Part shown: positions 44,513 to 55,375 of the stretch, piece by piece
Layout: the number at the start of each line of letters is the position of its first letter
Position numbering within the stretch: the stretch's first letter is position 1
Source: Megamerina dolium
Lineage: Eukaryota > Arthropoda > Insecta > Diptera > Megamerinidae
DNA: 64,000 bases
Assembly: GCA_963854835.1 (NCBI GenBank)
Contig: OY978529.1
Coordinates: 12,299,139-12,363,138 of the forward strand
Direction: 5' to 3'
Made by a program: the position numbers and the translations under genes
The notes under the pieces: model-generated
What the model saw: the letters and a program-made list of their open reading frames with translations, nothing else
Databases searched by the model: none
What the model was told of the DNA's origin: nothing

Positions 44513-45314
44513 CAGTGGTTCGGCATCGAAAACTTTCGCACAAAACACGTACGTCGTCAGTAGTGATAGAATTCCATTCCTGATTAACTCTGGAAATAAG
44601 CTGATCTCAATTTTTTGGTTTTGGGTGCCTAAAAACTGACTTCTGAATCCAAAGATGCCGTATTGGATTCAAATCTGGAGAATTTCCATGCCAATTCACA
44701 CCTCTGCGAAGTTACGCTTTACAACTGCAATGCTCGCCTTTACAGTGTGGCATTAGGCCCCAAACTGGTAGCATATGTTTCCTATAATACTCTCCATCTA
44801 TAGTATGCTTATTCTGATCAATAATAATGAGTTCGGATTTGCCATGCATGCTTATACCACCAGCGGTTACTATTTTTAAGCCCTGTTTTGGCCTTTGCAC
44901 CGGTTTAATTGATCCTGGGTCACTCGTTCTGATTCGCATATTCTGTCGGTTAGGCTTGGGACACAATTCTACTGGCGATTCGACGGTAAAGAGTACACGG
45001 CACCATTGCTTGCAGCCTAACTCATTATCCGCAGTAAATGCTTTTCGTACAAAATTGTTTTTGGTTCGTAATAATTTTTTCAGTTAATAGTGGTTTACCA
45101 GGTCCTACGTATAGGTTTTAATGTATCTTAAAACAGTTGACCGACTGATTTTCTTGCTATTATCAGCGCTGTATTTAGATGCATTTAATCGTTTTGTTAT
45201 AGTCTTCGTTCCTACACGACAATTTCCCCTTTTACGTATAACAAAACACTGCATGCTCAGCTTTAAACTTGTATAAAAATTTTGTACAGATATACAGAAA
45301 CTTTCGGACCACTC
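44513..45314 (-). pseudogene. Third Tc1-like family, internal fragment
   Basis: Ends CAGTGGTTCGGCATC (44513) and the inverted partner near 45298-45314 (rc GAGTGGTCCGAAAGTTT) are recognisable but diverged. The - strand protein reads KIVTAGGISMHGKSELIIID, NKHTIDGEYYRKHMLPVW, then after an upset GVNWHGNSPDLNPIRHLWI, where the catalytic Glu of NPIE is Arg. The second-Asp motif is lost. Confidence 0.72.
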
Positions 45315-45337
45315 TTATATATACATACATATACTCT

Positions 45338-45850
45338 GTCAAATAACTATAACACTTTTTATGTATGACAACATATTCCTTGTGAATGTTATACCGTTAA
45401 TTTCTATTTGAAAATCAATTACACTCAATTGTTCTCTCTCTTGATGTCTAACAACAAATATAAATAAATTTAGTTCACTCTCTTTTAAGTACCGTTATTA
45501 AAACTCATTAGGCACAATTTTTGCACTTGTATTATTTGTCACATAACTTTAACACTTACGAAGTTTAAGAAAAAATGCTTGCATTTTTAAAAATAATTTT
45601 TTTTTTTTTTTGATATTTGAATAATTAATTGGGCCTCCATGATTTTGTATACACTCAAGAATTGTTTTATCCATTGAGGAATACAAAGATTGTATTAAAT
45701 TTTTATTAATTTTCTCCCACTCTTCCATCACAGTGGTTTTCAGTTCCTTCACGTTATTAAATTGCTTGCTTCCTTTGTAAACACGCCTAGCAAAAATCCT
45801 CCAAATGTTCATAATAGGATTAAGATCGAATCTAGCATTTGGATATTGTG
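45338..45850 (-). pseudogene. Fourth Tc1-like fragment, C-terminal part
   Basis: The - strand reads YPNARFDLNPIMNIWRIFAR (catalytic Glu replaced by Met), then QFNNVKELKTTVMEEWEKIN and IQNHGGPINY, a Bari-like C-terminus. Two direct copies of an end motif, TGTCAAATAACTATAACACT (45340) and GTCACATAACTTTAACACTT (45538), mark its 3' terminus. The 5' two-thirds are missing. Confidence 0.75.
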
Positions 45851-45949
45851 GTCCATGAAGAACTCGCGACTTTGCTTGCTTTTATGAATTTTCTCTTGTA
45901 CGATATGCGTATGAAGTATAACCGTTATCTACACCGTTTCCAACAGTAC

Positions 45950-46061
45950 TTTCGGAAAGATCAAGTTGATTTTACAAAGTGTCAAATCGATTTTAGAAAG
46001 TATCAGATGGACTTTAGAAGAGTCAAATGTTCTTTAGAAGGCGTAAAATGTACTTTAGAAT
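45950..46061 (+). repeat. 21-bp tandem repeat, five units
   Basis: Units of 21 bp each include the core CTTTAGAA(A/G) or TTTTA(C/G)AAAG and TCAAAT. Because 21 is a multiple of 3, the + frame shows a repeating heptad-like pattern (DFRK/CSLE). The open frame (45839-46096) overlaps a Tc1-like relic at its start and matches nothing known. Confidence 0.78.
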
Positions 46062-46109
46062 TATTTTTCGCTTCTCAGTTGCTGTTTAACTTTTGACGAA
46101 GCAAGACTG

Positions 46110-46805
46110 TTGCGCATGTTCACGTACTCCATTTGGCACAACTTTTTTAGTATTCGTGTGGCCGGCATTGTCAAAATCAATTGGTTATATGTATACTTGA
46201 TAATTTTTACTGGTTTTCCGTTCACGTACTTTTTCCTAAAATTTTATTTTTGTGAGAATATTTTTTGTAAAATATCAATATTAAAAACGAAATTTCAAAT
46301 CGTACGAATTTCTTTTACGTGTAATGGAAATCGCGCGATTTCATTTAAATTCGAAAGCCTTTTAGAAATAGGATCGAGTGAAATTGAACGGCGCAGACTT
46401 AGCGACCATTCAATATGTTATTTGTCCAACACAATGTTACATGCAGGCTCAATGGTAAAATTAGATTATAATGCAAATAAAAATTCGATTTTATGTAATC
46501 ATTTTACCCGACGTTTCGTTGTTACAGACATGAAAAACATATGTAAATGCACATGCATGTTCACAACATTAACAAAAACATTAACAATTAACATTGCAAA
46601 ATTTTTTCCTGTGTTAAGTTGTCGTTGCATGCAACTCTACTAGATCTGGATAAATTCGGAGATGTATTTTCAGAGTTTTCATCCTCATACGTAGTGAACT
46701 CAGACTCAATGAATGCAGTTTTGAAGTGCAGTTTTTGCGAGAGTGAGAATGGTGACAATTTGTTAATTGGCATAGATCATAGAAATCATTACAAAAGCAG
46801 GAATC
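46110..46805. other. Intergenic DNA with an open but unrecognised frame
   Basis: A 177-codon + frame (46110-46643) exists, but its composition (Phe/Ile/Cys-rich) and lack of any familiar motif argue against a gene. No repeat was identified, though TACGAATTTCTTTTACG-type words resemble those near 51.7 kb. Confidence 0.35.
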
Positions 46806-47014
46806 TAATGCCCCTATTGCCGTTCACCACTCAACCCAGTTTGGTCGTCTTAGAGTCGACCCGACTTCAACAAGACCAAACTATTTTTTGGTATTGTGGT
46901 ACACCACTGTTTTCGGTTGAAATTGTTATGGCGTTACCAGCTTAAAATATCACTTATGACAGAAAAGCGGTCGATTAAGTAAAAATTAAATTAAATTATT
47001 TAAAATAGATATTA

Positions 47015-47592
47015 GTGTAGATTTGTTTTATGAAGATGAAAACGAAGACGCGAAAATTGATTTGCTACGCTTACGAAGAAAAATTCGTGATGACTCTAAC
47101 CCACTTGAACTACCTAGCGAAAAGTATAAATATTGTTCAAAATAAATAAAAGCAAATAATAAATTTTTTTATAGATTTATTAGCTATTTTCGACTGAGCA
47201 AAGAGGCATTTTGCTTTTTGCTGGATGACGTAAAAGACCATTTCAAGAAATCTGTGCGTGTCGTATCTATACCACCAATATTGAAATTGTGTGCTGCTCT
47301 TAGATTTTTCGCTGATGGAAGCTACCAGAAGAGCAGCGGCAATGACTTCAATATAGGAGTGGCTCAATCTACAATGTCACTTGTTTTAAAAGAAGTATTA
47401 GATGTATTGGAGCAGCGCATTTGCGGCAAATGGATTAAAACGCAAATGAGTGAAGAAGAAAAAAATGCGTCAAAGATCTCATTTTTTGCAAAAAGTGGGT
47501 TTCCCGGCGTGCTGGGCTACAGTACAGTATTCCTTTTATTGTTAGCAAGTTTTTTTTTATATTGGCCTTGTAATGGATCCAAACCTGTATGA
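47015..47592 (+). pseudogene. Harbinger transposase, N-terminal half
   Basis: Exon-like piece with IDLLRLRRKIRDDSNPLELP, a probable short intron (about 47121-47174, GT...TTTATAG), then FRLSKEAFCFLLDDVKDHF, ILKLCAALRFFADGSYQ, GVAQSTMSLVLKEVLDVLEQ and FFAKSGFPGVLG. In complete proteins this is followed by CIDGTH with the first catalytic Asp; here the sequence changes right there, so the whole DDE domain is deleted. Confidence 0.82.
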
Positions 47593-47639
47593 AGTAAATT
47601 ATTTAAAAAATATGTATACCCTTTCACAGTTTATTCATA

Positions 47640-47835
47640 CACATTGCCATTCGTTAAACGTTCTACTTGGTGGTCCCAAACTATTTAATTCCAGAGCAAA
47701 TCCTTCCCACAATTGTTTTATTTCATTTTTCGTCACACCGAATTGTGGTTTTCCCTGTGCAATGCTTGGATTCTGGTCCATTAGTTGAACAAGCCTCTCA
47801 AATTGAGCTTTGGTTGTAATTTTTAAACTTCTGAA
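47640..47835 (-). pseudogene. Harbinger accessory Myb/SANT-like fragment
   Basis: On -: TKAQFERLVQLMDQNPSIAQ, then KNEIKQLWEGFALELNSLGP. This is the first part of the trihelix Myb-like DNA-binding protein that accompanies Harbinger transposases and helps them reach the ends (family knowledge). It breaks off after NEWQ. Confidence 0.72.
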
Positions 47836-48337
47836 AATCTATAAAATGTTGAGAAATTACAATATGAAGCCAAGCTAATTATTACTTACGATCTCTCCAT
47901 TATTTTTGGCTTTATTAGTTTAAAGTAAACTGCAACTGATGCAAACCCAACTGCTTATGAGCAGTCGTGTATATTTAACGTGCTTGTCGACCAAACTGTA
48001 ACAGAGTTGCAAACGGTAATACCACAAAAATAATGAACACAACCAAAAAAATCAGCCGCCAGTCGAGTTGAGAACGGCAATATGAATTTCTCGACGGCGA
48101 CCAAACTGTTACAAAAGTTGTGAACCGCAATAGGGGCATAAATATTGTTAATAAATTACGTAACTACGAGCTTTGGTATATAACAACCAATTGTCGAACT
48201 GCGTTACCGACAAATATCAATAGCACAAACATTGACATTTTATTTGGTAGCATACCTTCAGGCTCCCGAATATAATATAGATAAATGCACCTTCAAATCT
48301 GGAGGGCTGACTCTGTTGCGCAAATACTGGGCTACTG

Positions 48338-49150
48338 TTGTCAGCAAGTTGTCAAATTGGCCAACTAGCGGAAAACTATGAAATCTGCATAATTAACTTA
48401 ATCCACTATCAAAACATAATAAGCCAACAAGCTAATCAGTTAAAAAATATGGAAAAAATATGCCTGGAATTAAAAAATGAGATAGTTGTACTCAAAACAG
48501 AAAATCAAAACCTTAAAACGATTAATATAACTCCTCTAAAAAATAATACAAACGTAGAATACGAAACGGATGAAGAACTTGCCCGAGAAAGAAAAGAAAG
48601 GCTGAATTATCACCTGAAATGCAGGAGGCTTCTAATTCACAGATTACATCAGAGGCATCCTTCGTGCAAAAAGAGAAGAAAATTACACGACCTCCACCGA
48701 TAATATCTCGAGAATGCGATTATCAGCAAATCTTTAAAATTACGAAAAAGAAATTAAAAAAGAGTTCTTAATCAAGCTCTTAAATAATAATATTTACAAA
48801 ATCAATGCATCAGACCAGATGACTATAGAAACCTGACAAAAATGCTAACCAGTAAAAACCTATCGCGGTATACATACGAAAACAAGTAATCCCACCCGAT
48901 TAAGGTAATAGTAAAGAATTTACATCATAGGAGTCATCCAGGAGAAATAATATCATATCTTCAAAAACAAGGATTTAAAGCAGTCAGTCAACAAATTAAA
49001 ATGGGAAAACTAAAAAACCTTTAGATATGTATGTCCTAACGTTTGATTCCAGTGAAAACATCAAGAAAATACACGAAATAAAAAAAATTGTACACTCTGT
49101 TGTCACTATTGCAGCCGTGAGGCAATCAAAACTCATACAAGGTGCGACAA
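48338..49150 (+). pseudogene. Jockey-like ORF1 remnant
   Basis: The N-terminal part is a coiled coil (QANQLKNMEKICLELKNEIV). Later, in other frames, PIKVIVKNLHHRSHPGEIIS and YLQKQGFKAVSQQIKMGKLK match the domain preceding the zinc knuckles in Jockey-type Gag-like ORF1. The zinc knuckles are absent because the mariner sequence follows. Confidence 0.7.
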
Positions 49151-49349
49151 CTATGTATTAAGACTCGAACCACATCTCAGCAACCATGCGCGCCATCTAT
49201 GTGTGAGCACGTGCGTTTTGAAGCTTCAACCTTCCTCTACTAACTGTCAAAATTTCATAGCATTTGGTTGACATTTAATGTTTATTGACATATTCGTTTG
49301 ACACGTGTTCGTCTGATGTTGAAATTTAACACACAGCACTCATTGTTGG

Positions 49350-49560
49350 TCAATTTTTGGCTCGGAATCAAGTCTGTGTGTTGAATCACCCACCGTATTC
49401 ACCTGATTTGGCACCGTGCGACTTCTTTTTGTCCCCAAAACTGATATTGAAGTTGAAAGGATGCTTTTTTGATGACATTCCGGCAATTCCGAAAAATGAG
49501 CTGGAACACGCGTTTGAATCACTATTAAATCGAGGAGAATATTTCAAATAAATATACCGA
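49350..49560 (+). pseudogene. Mariner-like transposase C-terminal fragment
   Basis: HPPYSPDLAPCDFFLSPKLI contains the third catalytic Asp, followed by NELEHAFESLLNRGEYFK. Only this end is present, so it is a truncated mariner inside Jockey-like sequence. Confidence 0.78.
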
Positions 49561-49864
49561 AAAATTAGCAGCCCTTTGGCTGTTGCCAAAGAGCTGCAGA
49601 AGATACGTGATCAACGAATGGGCCAATAAGAAATAATACTCAAGACAAAAATACAAATACAAAGCCTATGGATAGCCGTCCAAATAACCTTACAATACAC
49701 ATCACTTAAAAGACCCACATTCTCACAGGTAGTAAAGAAAACAATCACTCGAAAAACGCTAACATCTTACAAGTATTGGAAAAAATAACGACACAAAACG
49801 GGTTTATGAAAAGAAAAAGAGAGTGCAAGAACTCGAAAAAAAAACTACGCCAAGTTGAACAAAA

Positions 49865-50550
49865 ATGACAAAAATGATGCTATGGACTGCAAACGGCTTG
49901 TTGAAATATCAAAGCCAGCTGGAAATTATTTTAGAAACCGAAAAAATATACATCTGTCTAATATCTGAGACCCATTTTACCAAGCAATCATACATCAAGC
50001 TCAAAAACTTGAACACATATCACTCAATCCATCCAAATAAATGCGCACGAGGAGGTGCTGTTATTATAAGAAGCAATATACTTAAAGCACTATGAAAAAG
50101 GAAGCATTTCTATACCCGAATTCCAAGCAATAACTATAACAGTGGAAGGGGATAAGAATTTATCAGTCACTGCAGTTTATAGTCCCCCAATGAACCAGAT
50201 CAAATGTGACCAATACATAGACAACCGATTTTTAGTGGGCGGAGACTTCAATGCGAAGCACACACACTGGGGCTCGAGATTAATCACCACAAAAGGTAGA
50301 GAATTATACAAAGCACTTCAACAAACTGGATGTAGCACATTTTCTACTGGAACACCAACATACTGGCCAACAGATTCACAAAAAACACCCGATCTAATAG
50401 TTTTTTTATTGCTTGAAAAATATCAGCTAATTATATCAGCATCAGCATCAGAAATGGTTGCAGAAAAACGCAAAGTACGTAAACGATCGCAGCAAACAAG
50501 ATCTCCATCTGACAAAAAAAAAACGGCTAAATATAAAAGGCTAAGATAAA
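49865..50550 (+). pseudogene. Jockey-like ORF2 endonuclease
   Basis: Motifs of the APE-type endonuclease: LWTANGLLKYQSQLEIILE, ICLISETHFTKQSYIKL (catalytic Glu in SETH), CARGGAVIIRS, VTAVYSPPMNQ, VGGDFNAKHTHWGSRL (GGDFNAKH) and TGTPTYWPTDSQKTPDLIVF. A stop after ILKAL and a deletion before NRFLVGGDF break the frame, so the enzyme cannot be made. Confidence 0.82.
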
Positions 50551-51189
50551 AGATTTCAAAAATAGATCCCTAAGCACTTATCTAAAGGGTTTATCAAACG
50601 AACGCAGCACAGAATATTCGCTCTGGAAGTGTACAAAAAAACTTTTCACAGCCAATAACACAGTACCCACCAATCAAAAAAGAAGACAGTTCTTGGGTCA
50701 AAAGCAGTAAAGAAAATGCTAATGTATTTGCTGAGTACCTTGAAGACATCTTCAAGCCATATGACATATCCAGTGCAGGCGTAATGCAACCACTTAGTAA
50801 AAAAAGGTGTGCTCTGCTTTCTGAAACAAAATCGGTTCATATAGACTTCATACAGAAGAAGATCAATTATCTACCATTACATATAAACGGCGTGCAAATC
50901 CCGTACCACAACACCGCCAAATACACTAGATACAAAGCTTAGATGGAACGCGCTCGTTAAAAAGAAAAAAGAAGAGTTAGAAATGAGATTCAGAAATATG
51001 TACTGGCTCATTGGTAATCAATCGACTTTATCCGTATACAACAAAATTCTCTTGTATAAGCAGGTGCTTAAACCAATTTGGACCTATGGGATCCAGCTAT
51101 GGGGATACTCAAACTCCAACAATATAAATTTAACACAAATATTCTAAAATAAACAGCCCTATTCTGAATATTCCCGGGGAATTTTCCGC

Positions 51190-52300
51190 GGTATACTTGT
51201 TTAACCTGCCGTAAACATTGTAATTATAAGGAGTTACTTTTATATGTGTTTATTATATTAATTATTTATTTTCAAAGGTTTGAAAAATATTTTAGGGTAT
51301 TTTTAGAAACCGCGTGCAATGTCCGGGTGCGATTGCATCGTGTTCAGTAGTATTTCAAATTGAAATTTATTTGTTTTTTTTTTTTACCAAAAAGTAAGAA
51401 TAATGCCATAATTATATTTGTAATAATAATAAATAACAACATTTATTCCATTTTCAACGAAAAAATTGACTGAGCTACGGCACCCACTTGTTCGTTAGTT
51501 TATAATTTGTTAAATAGTTACAATGTAAATAAAATTTAAAGAAATTAAAAATAAAAAAATTCATCGAATTTCCAACTAAAAAACTTACATTTCGCACACA
51601 ATTTGTGCACACGCAATTTGCTCAATCACAATTTGTCCTGAAATCGTTTAAAGAAATATCAACGAATTCATTCCGTCGTGAAATTGTAAACAACGAAAAT
51701 CGGACGATTTCAAATTCGAAAGTGAAATCGAAACACATCACAGACCAAATCGGTACCGGTTGCTATTTCGTACGAAATCGTTTTCTATCACATGCGTGTA
51801 TATTTGATATCTGAGAATAATTTTGATTTTACTCTCTCGCTGCAAGTTTTTACTGGGAAAGTACGTGAACAAAACAATCATTTATATATATAAAAACAGG
51901 AAGTAAAAAAAAATTAACCCTCATACAAAATGTACTACAGAGAAAATGTATAGAGAACTTCAGCAACCAGTAGTTTTTACATATATCAATTTGTTAATTT
52001 TCAATAAGTCAACTGAGAGATAAGATGATAGATTTTAGGAAAAAAATTTGTTTAGTCTAGAGCACTCAGGCAGGAGTTAATTGTAATTTTCTCTCCTCGT
52101 GCCTTGAAATGATATTCACGGAGATTTATTTTTATGAAATTTAGTGAGCTTACCATAGATTTACAATGCACATATATGTATATGTATATTAAACATATTT
52201 TCTTTTCATTTTGATTTTTAGGGCCATTTTCACAACACTGTAAATTAACTCTATTCCATGAGTGAACTTGTTACTGTGAAAATTGCCCTTATTCGGACTT
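51190..52300. other. Intergenic DNA
   Basis: No gene supported. A 20-bp SINE head relic (reverse of GGGTGCCGTAGCTCAG) is at about 51470-51488. The 51600-51790 part is rich in AAATCG/CGATTT words, perhaps an old repeat. Confidence 0.4.
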
Positions 52301-52360
52301 CTGAGCCAAGACAACTTTCATATCGAAAATATTTTTCCTTTGAAAGGTGCTAGCAATTCT

Positions 52361-54780
52361 TACTTACTTACTTACTTATGTGGCCATAACAACCGAATAT
52401 CGATTTAGGCCGAAAATAACATGCTTCGCCAGCCATCTCTGTTCTTCGCTAGCTGGCGCCAGTTAGAAATTCCAAGCGCCGTCAGGTTCTCCAGTACTTG
52501 GTCTTTCCACCGGAGGTTTGGTCTTCCTCTTCTGCGTCGTCCTCCAGCGGGTTCCGAATATAACACCTTCTTAGCTGGAGCGTGTTCTTCCATTCGCTCG
52601 ACATGACCTAGCCAGCGCAGCCGCTGGATTTTGATGCGCTTTACTATGTCAATATCGGCATATAGCTCGTACAGCTCATGGTTGTATCTTATTCGGTACT
52701 CGCCACCAACGCAAATAGGTCCAAAGATCCTGCGTAGGACCTTTCTCTCGAAAACTCCAAGCATTCGCTCATCCGAGATGGAAATTGTCCAGGTTTCAGC
52801 GCCATATGTTAGGACAGGCATGATGAGAGACTTGTAGAGTGTAGTTTTCGTTCTTCGAGAGAGGGCTCGACTTTTCAATTGCTTACTCAGCCCAAAGTAA
52901 CACCTGTTAGCAAGAGTTATCCTACGCATGATCTCCAAGCTGACGTCATTACTGCTGTTAATGCTGGTTCCAAGATAGACAAAGTCCCTTACTACTTCAA
53001 AAGCGTAGTTGTCAACAGTGACGTGCTGTTCCAAGACGCCGGGACTCTTTGTTTGTTGACACTAGATACTTCGTCTTGCCCTCGTTCACCGTGAGACCCA
53101 TCCGACGCGACTCTCTTTCCAACTCTGAGAATGCTGCACTGACTGCTCGCGTATTCATGCCGATTATGTCAATATCGTCGGCATACGCTAACAGCATGAC
53201 ACTTTTGTTGAAGATAGTGCCATTATGTCGTAGATCAGCAGCTCGTATTATTTTCTCCATAATAAGATTGAAGAAGTCGCACGATAACGAATCACCTTGT
53301 CTGAAACCCCGTTCGGTATTAAACGGTGCGGAGAGGTCCTTCCCAATTTTCACTGCACAACGAGAGTTATGCAGTGTCATTCTACAAAGTCGAATGAGCT
53401 TTGCAGGAATACCGAACTCAGACATTGTTGCGTAGAGGTAATCCCTTACCGGACTGTCGAAAGCGGCTTTATAATCAACAAATAGGTGGTTTGTGTCGAT
53501 CTGTTTTTCTTGGGTCTTCTCGAGGATTTGGCGCAGTGTGAAAATCTGGTCGATGGTGGATTTACCAGGTCTGAAGCCACACTGATAAGGTCCAATCAGG
53601 TTGCTGAGCATAAGCTTCAACCTTTCACACAGTACGCTCGATAGAACCTTGTATGCGATGCTCAGGAGACTTATTCCACGGTAGTTGGCGCAAATTGTGG
53701 GGTCTCCTTTTTTATGTACAGGACAGAGAACACTGAGCCTCCAATCATCGGGCATGCTTTCATCCGACCATATTCTGCTTATGAGCTGGTGCATGCGGGT
53801 GAGCAGCTCATCGCCTCCGGTCTTAAACAACTCGGCAGGCAGGCCATCAGCACCTGCAGCTTTGTTGTTCTTCAGCCTTAAAATGGCCGTTTCAACCTCG
53901 TCATAGTCGGGTGGTGGAACATCAACACCATCATCTGTAATTGGGGTTATCGGGCAATCTCCTCCACTGGCGGAATTGTTCGTAGCATCGCCATTCAGTA
54001 ACGTGGAGAAGTGTTCCCTCCATAGGCTCAGTACACTCTGGACATCTGTAACCAGATTCCCATTTCCATCACGACAAGAAGAGGCTCCGGGATTTAAACC
54101 TCCACTTAGGCGCTTGATCTTTTCGAAGAATTTTCGAGTCTCATTCTTGTCGGTACACATCTCTATCTCCTCACACTCACGTCTTTCCAACTCCCTCTTC
54201 TTGCGCCTGAAAAGACGTCTCTCTGCACTCCTTTTCTCTCTATACCGCTCCTTAACAGCTCGCGTTGCGCCTGCACGCAGGGTTCTTCTGTAGGCGGCGT
54301 CTTTCTCTGCGGTAGCGTCGCGACACTCCTGATCATACCACTCATTCCTCAGAGGCCGGTAGTAACCGATTACCTCCTCGGCAGCAGTAGTCATGGAGTG
54401 GGATATATGTGTCCACCGTGCGCATGTATCATCAAGTGGGGGAGTGTTCTGCATAAGCAGATCCGATAGTCGAGTGGAAAATGCATCTGCTGTCTCTGGT
54501 GATCGCAGCTTACTGACGTCGAGCTTTCTCTGTGTGGGACTTCTCTTGTTATTTGCGACACATAAGCGTGTGCGCACCTTAGCTGCAACAAGGTAGTGAT
54601 CCGAGTCGATGTTGGCACCACGGATCGATTTCACGTCCATCACACTGGAAGCATGCCTTCCGTCAATCACCACATGATCAATTTGGTTTCTTGTACGATG
54701 ATCTGGAGACAGCCATGTCGCTTTGTGGATGTCGAGATGCTGGAATCTGGTACCACCAATTACCATGTTTCGTGCTGCGG
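52361..54780 (-). mobile_element. RTE-clade non-LTR retrotransposon, 5' truncated
   Basis: 2420 bp with an 11-bp target duplication (52350-52360, 54781-54791). On the - strand the 3' end has no poly(A) but a short tandem repeat tail, (TACT)n on the + strand at 52361-52378, as usual for RTE-type elements. The 5' end is cut within the endonuclease domain. Confidence 0.9.
52405..54780 (-). pseudogene. RTE polyprotein: endonuclease end, reverse transcriptase, C-terminal region
   Basis: The frame is open from the 5' truncation (54780) to 53012, then continues in another frame from 53034 to 52405; one frameshift near 53020-53034 is the only break seen. Order: endonuclease C-terminus (HKATWLSPDHRTRNQIDHVV, DSDHYLVAAKV), linker, reverse transcriptase with PICANYRGISLLSIAYKVLS, GPYQCGFRPGKSTIDQIF, LFVDYKAAFDSPVRDYLY (motif A), RGFRQGDSLSCDFFNLIMEK, and MLLAYADDIDIIG (the catalytic YADD), then the thumb (FVYLGTSINSSNDVSLEI) and the basic RRRRGRPNLRWKDQV tail. 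The G+C is visibly higher than in its surroundings, so it is probably young. Confidence 0.9.
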
Positions 54781-54865
54781 CTAGCAATTCTTCCGGCAAT
54801 AATAATATCTCATGAAAAAGTTTTTAAAGACCCCTGTGGCAAAATTTGACCAAAATAAGAATGTG

Positions 54866-55289
54866 ATTATGGTGGGGTTCAAAATTGGTTAATGGAACAA
54901 AGTAAAAATACCAAAGGGGACAACTGTTAACAGTTGCTTGAAAAAAACGGAATCTTTTTCTCTTTCAAGTTCACTTAGTTTGTCATTTTATATTCAAATT
55001 GTATAGAACGATATGTTGGTTATTTTGGAATTTTGTTCAACGTATAAATCACATCTTCCCCTCTTTCGCAGTTTATTGATTGGAATATAGCAAAATGATG
55101 CACACTATTCTGCGGTACTACAATTCTACGTAGTCGTTGCCCGAAACAGTGCTATATGAAAAAGCGAGAGAATTGCCTCAGTCCGTATTCAGTGAGCAAA
55201 CTTCTAGTATAACCCCGAACTAAAAGAATGTGCAGCAAAATAACCTCACACCTACAGTGAGGATGTGAACCAAATTAAATGAGAAAATG
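54866..55289. other. Intergenic DNA
   Basis: No gene or repeat recognised. Confidence 0.35.
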
Positions 55290-55375
55290 ACAAAACCCAC
55301 GTCTCGTCTCCAGTAATGGTCCTTTTGATGAATGTCAACACGTCAACACGGTCTCTTTTTTGCATGAAATTGATT
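55290..55375 (-). pseudogene. Short mariner-like relic
   Basis: On -: KRTITGDETWVLSF, the segment around the first catalytic Asp of mariner transposases, with diverged flanks. About 28 codons remain. Confidence 0.5.

Larger units (their letters stand above)
46809..48138. mobile_element. PIF/Harbinger transposon, internally deleted
   Basis: 1330 bp with inverted ends TGCCCCTATTGCCGTTCAC and, at the other side, GTGAACCGCAATAGGGGCA, flanked by the 3-bp duplication TAA (46806-46808, 48139-48141). Subterminal ACCAAACT motifs are repeated near both ends. The interior has a truncated transposase on + and a Myb/SANT-like gene piece on -, the two-gene layout typical of Harbinger elements. Confidence 0.88.
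48338..51180 (+). mobile_element. Jockey-like non-LTR element with internal deletion
   Basis: ORF1 (48338-49150), then ORF2 endonuclease (49865-50440) and only the last part of the ORF2 region after the reverse transcriptase (50880-51150, LYKQVLKPIWTYGIQLWGYS). The catalytic core of the reverse transcriptase is missing. A mariner piece sits between ORF1 and ORF2. It is related to the fragment at 12380-12962. Confidence 0.78.
52305..54865 (+). mobile_element. SINE copy 8, split by an RTE insertion
   Basis: The left piece 52305-52360 (CATATCGAAAATATTTTTCC ... CTAGCAATTCT) and the right piece 54781-54865 (CTAGCAATTCTTCCGGCAAT ...) together give the family body. The shared CTAGCAATTCT is the 11-bp target duplication of the RTE element between them. 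The tRNA-like head is missing. Confidence 0.82.

Noticed and set aside
44346..44639. Tyr/Ile-repeat open frames on both strands
   Set aside because: Artefacts of the (TA)n microsatellite.
46110..46643. 177-codon open frame
   Set aside because: Composition of AT-rich noncoding DNA, no motif and no relation to neighbouring genes.
52421..54784. Several + strand open frames of 60-128 codons
   Set aside because: Antisense shadows of the RTE protein in a GC-richer region.
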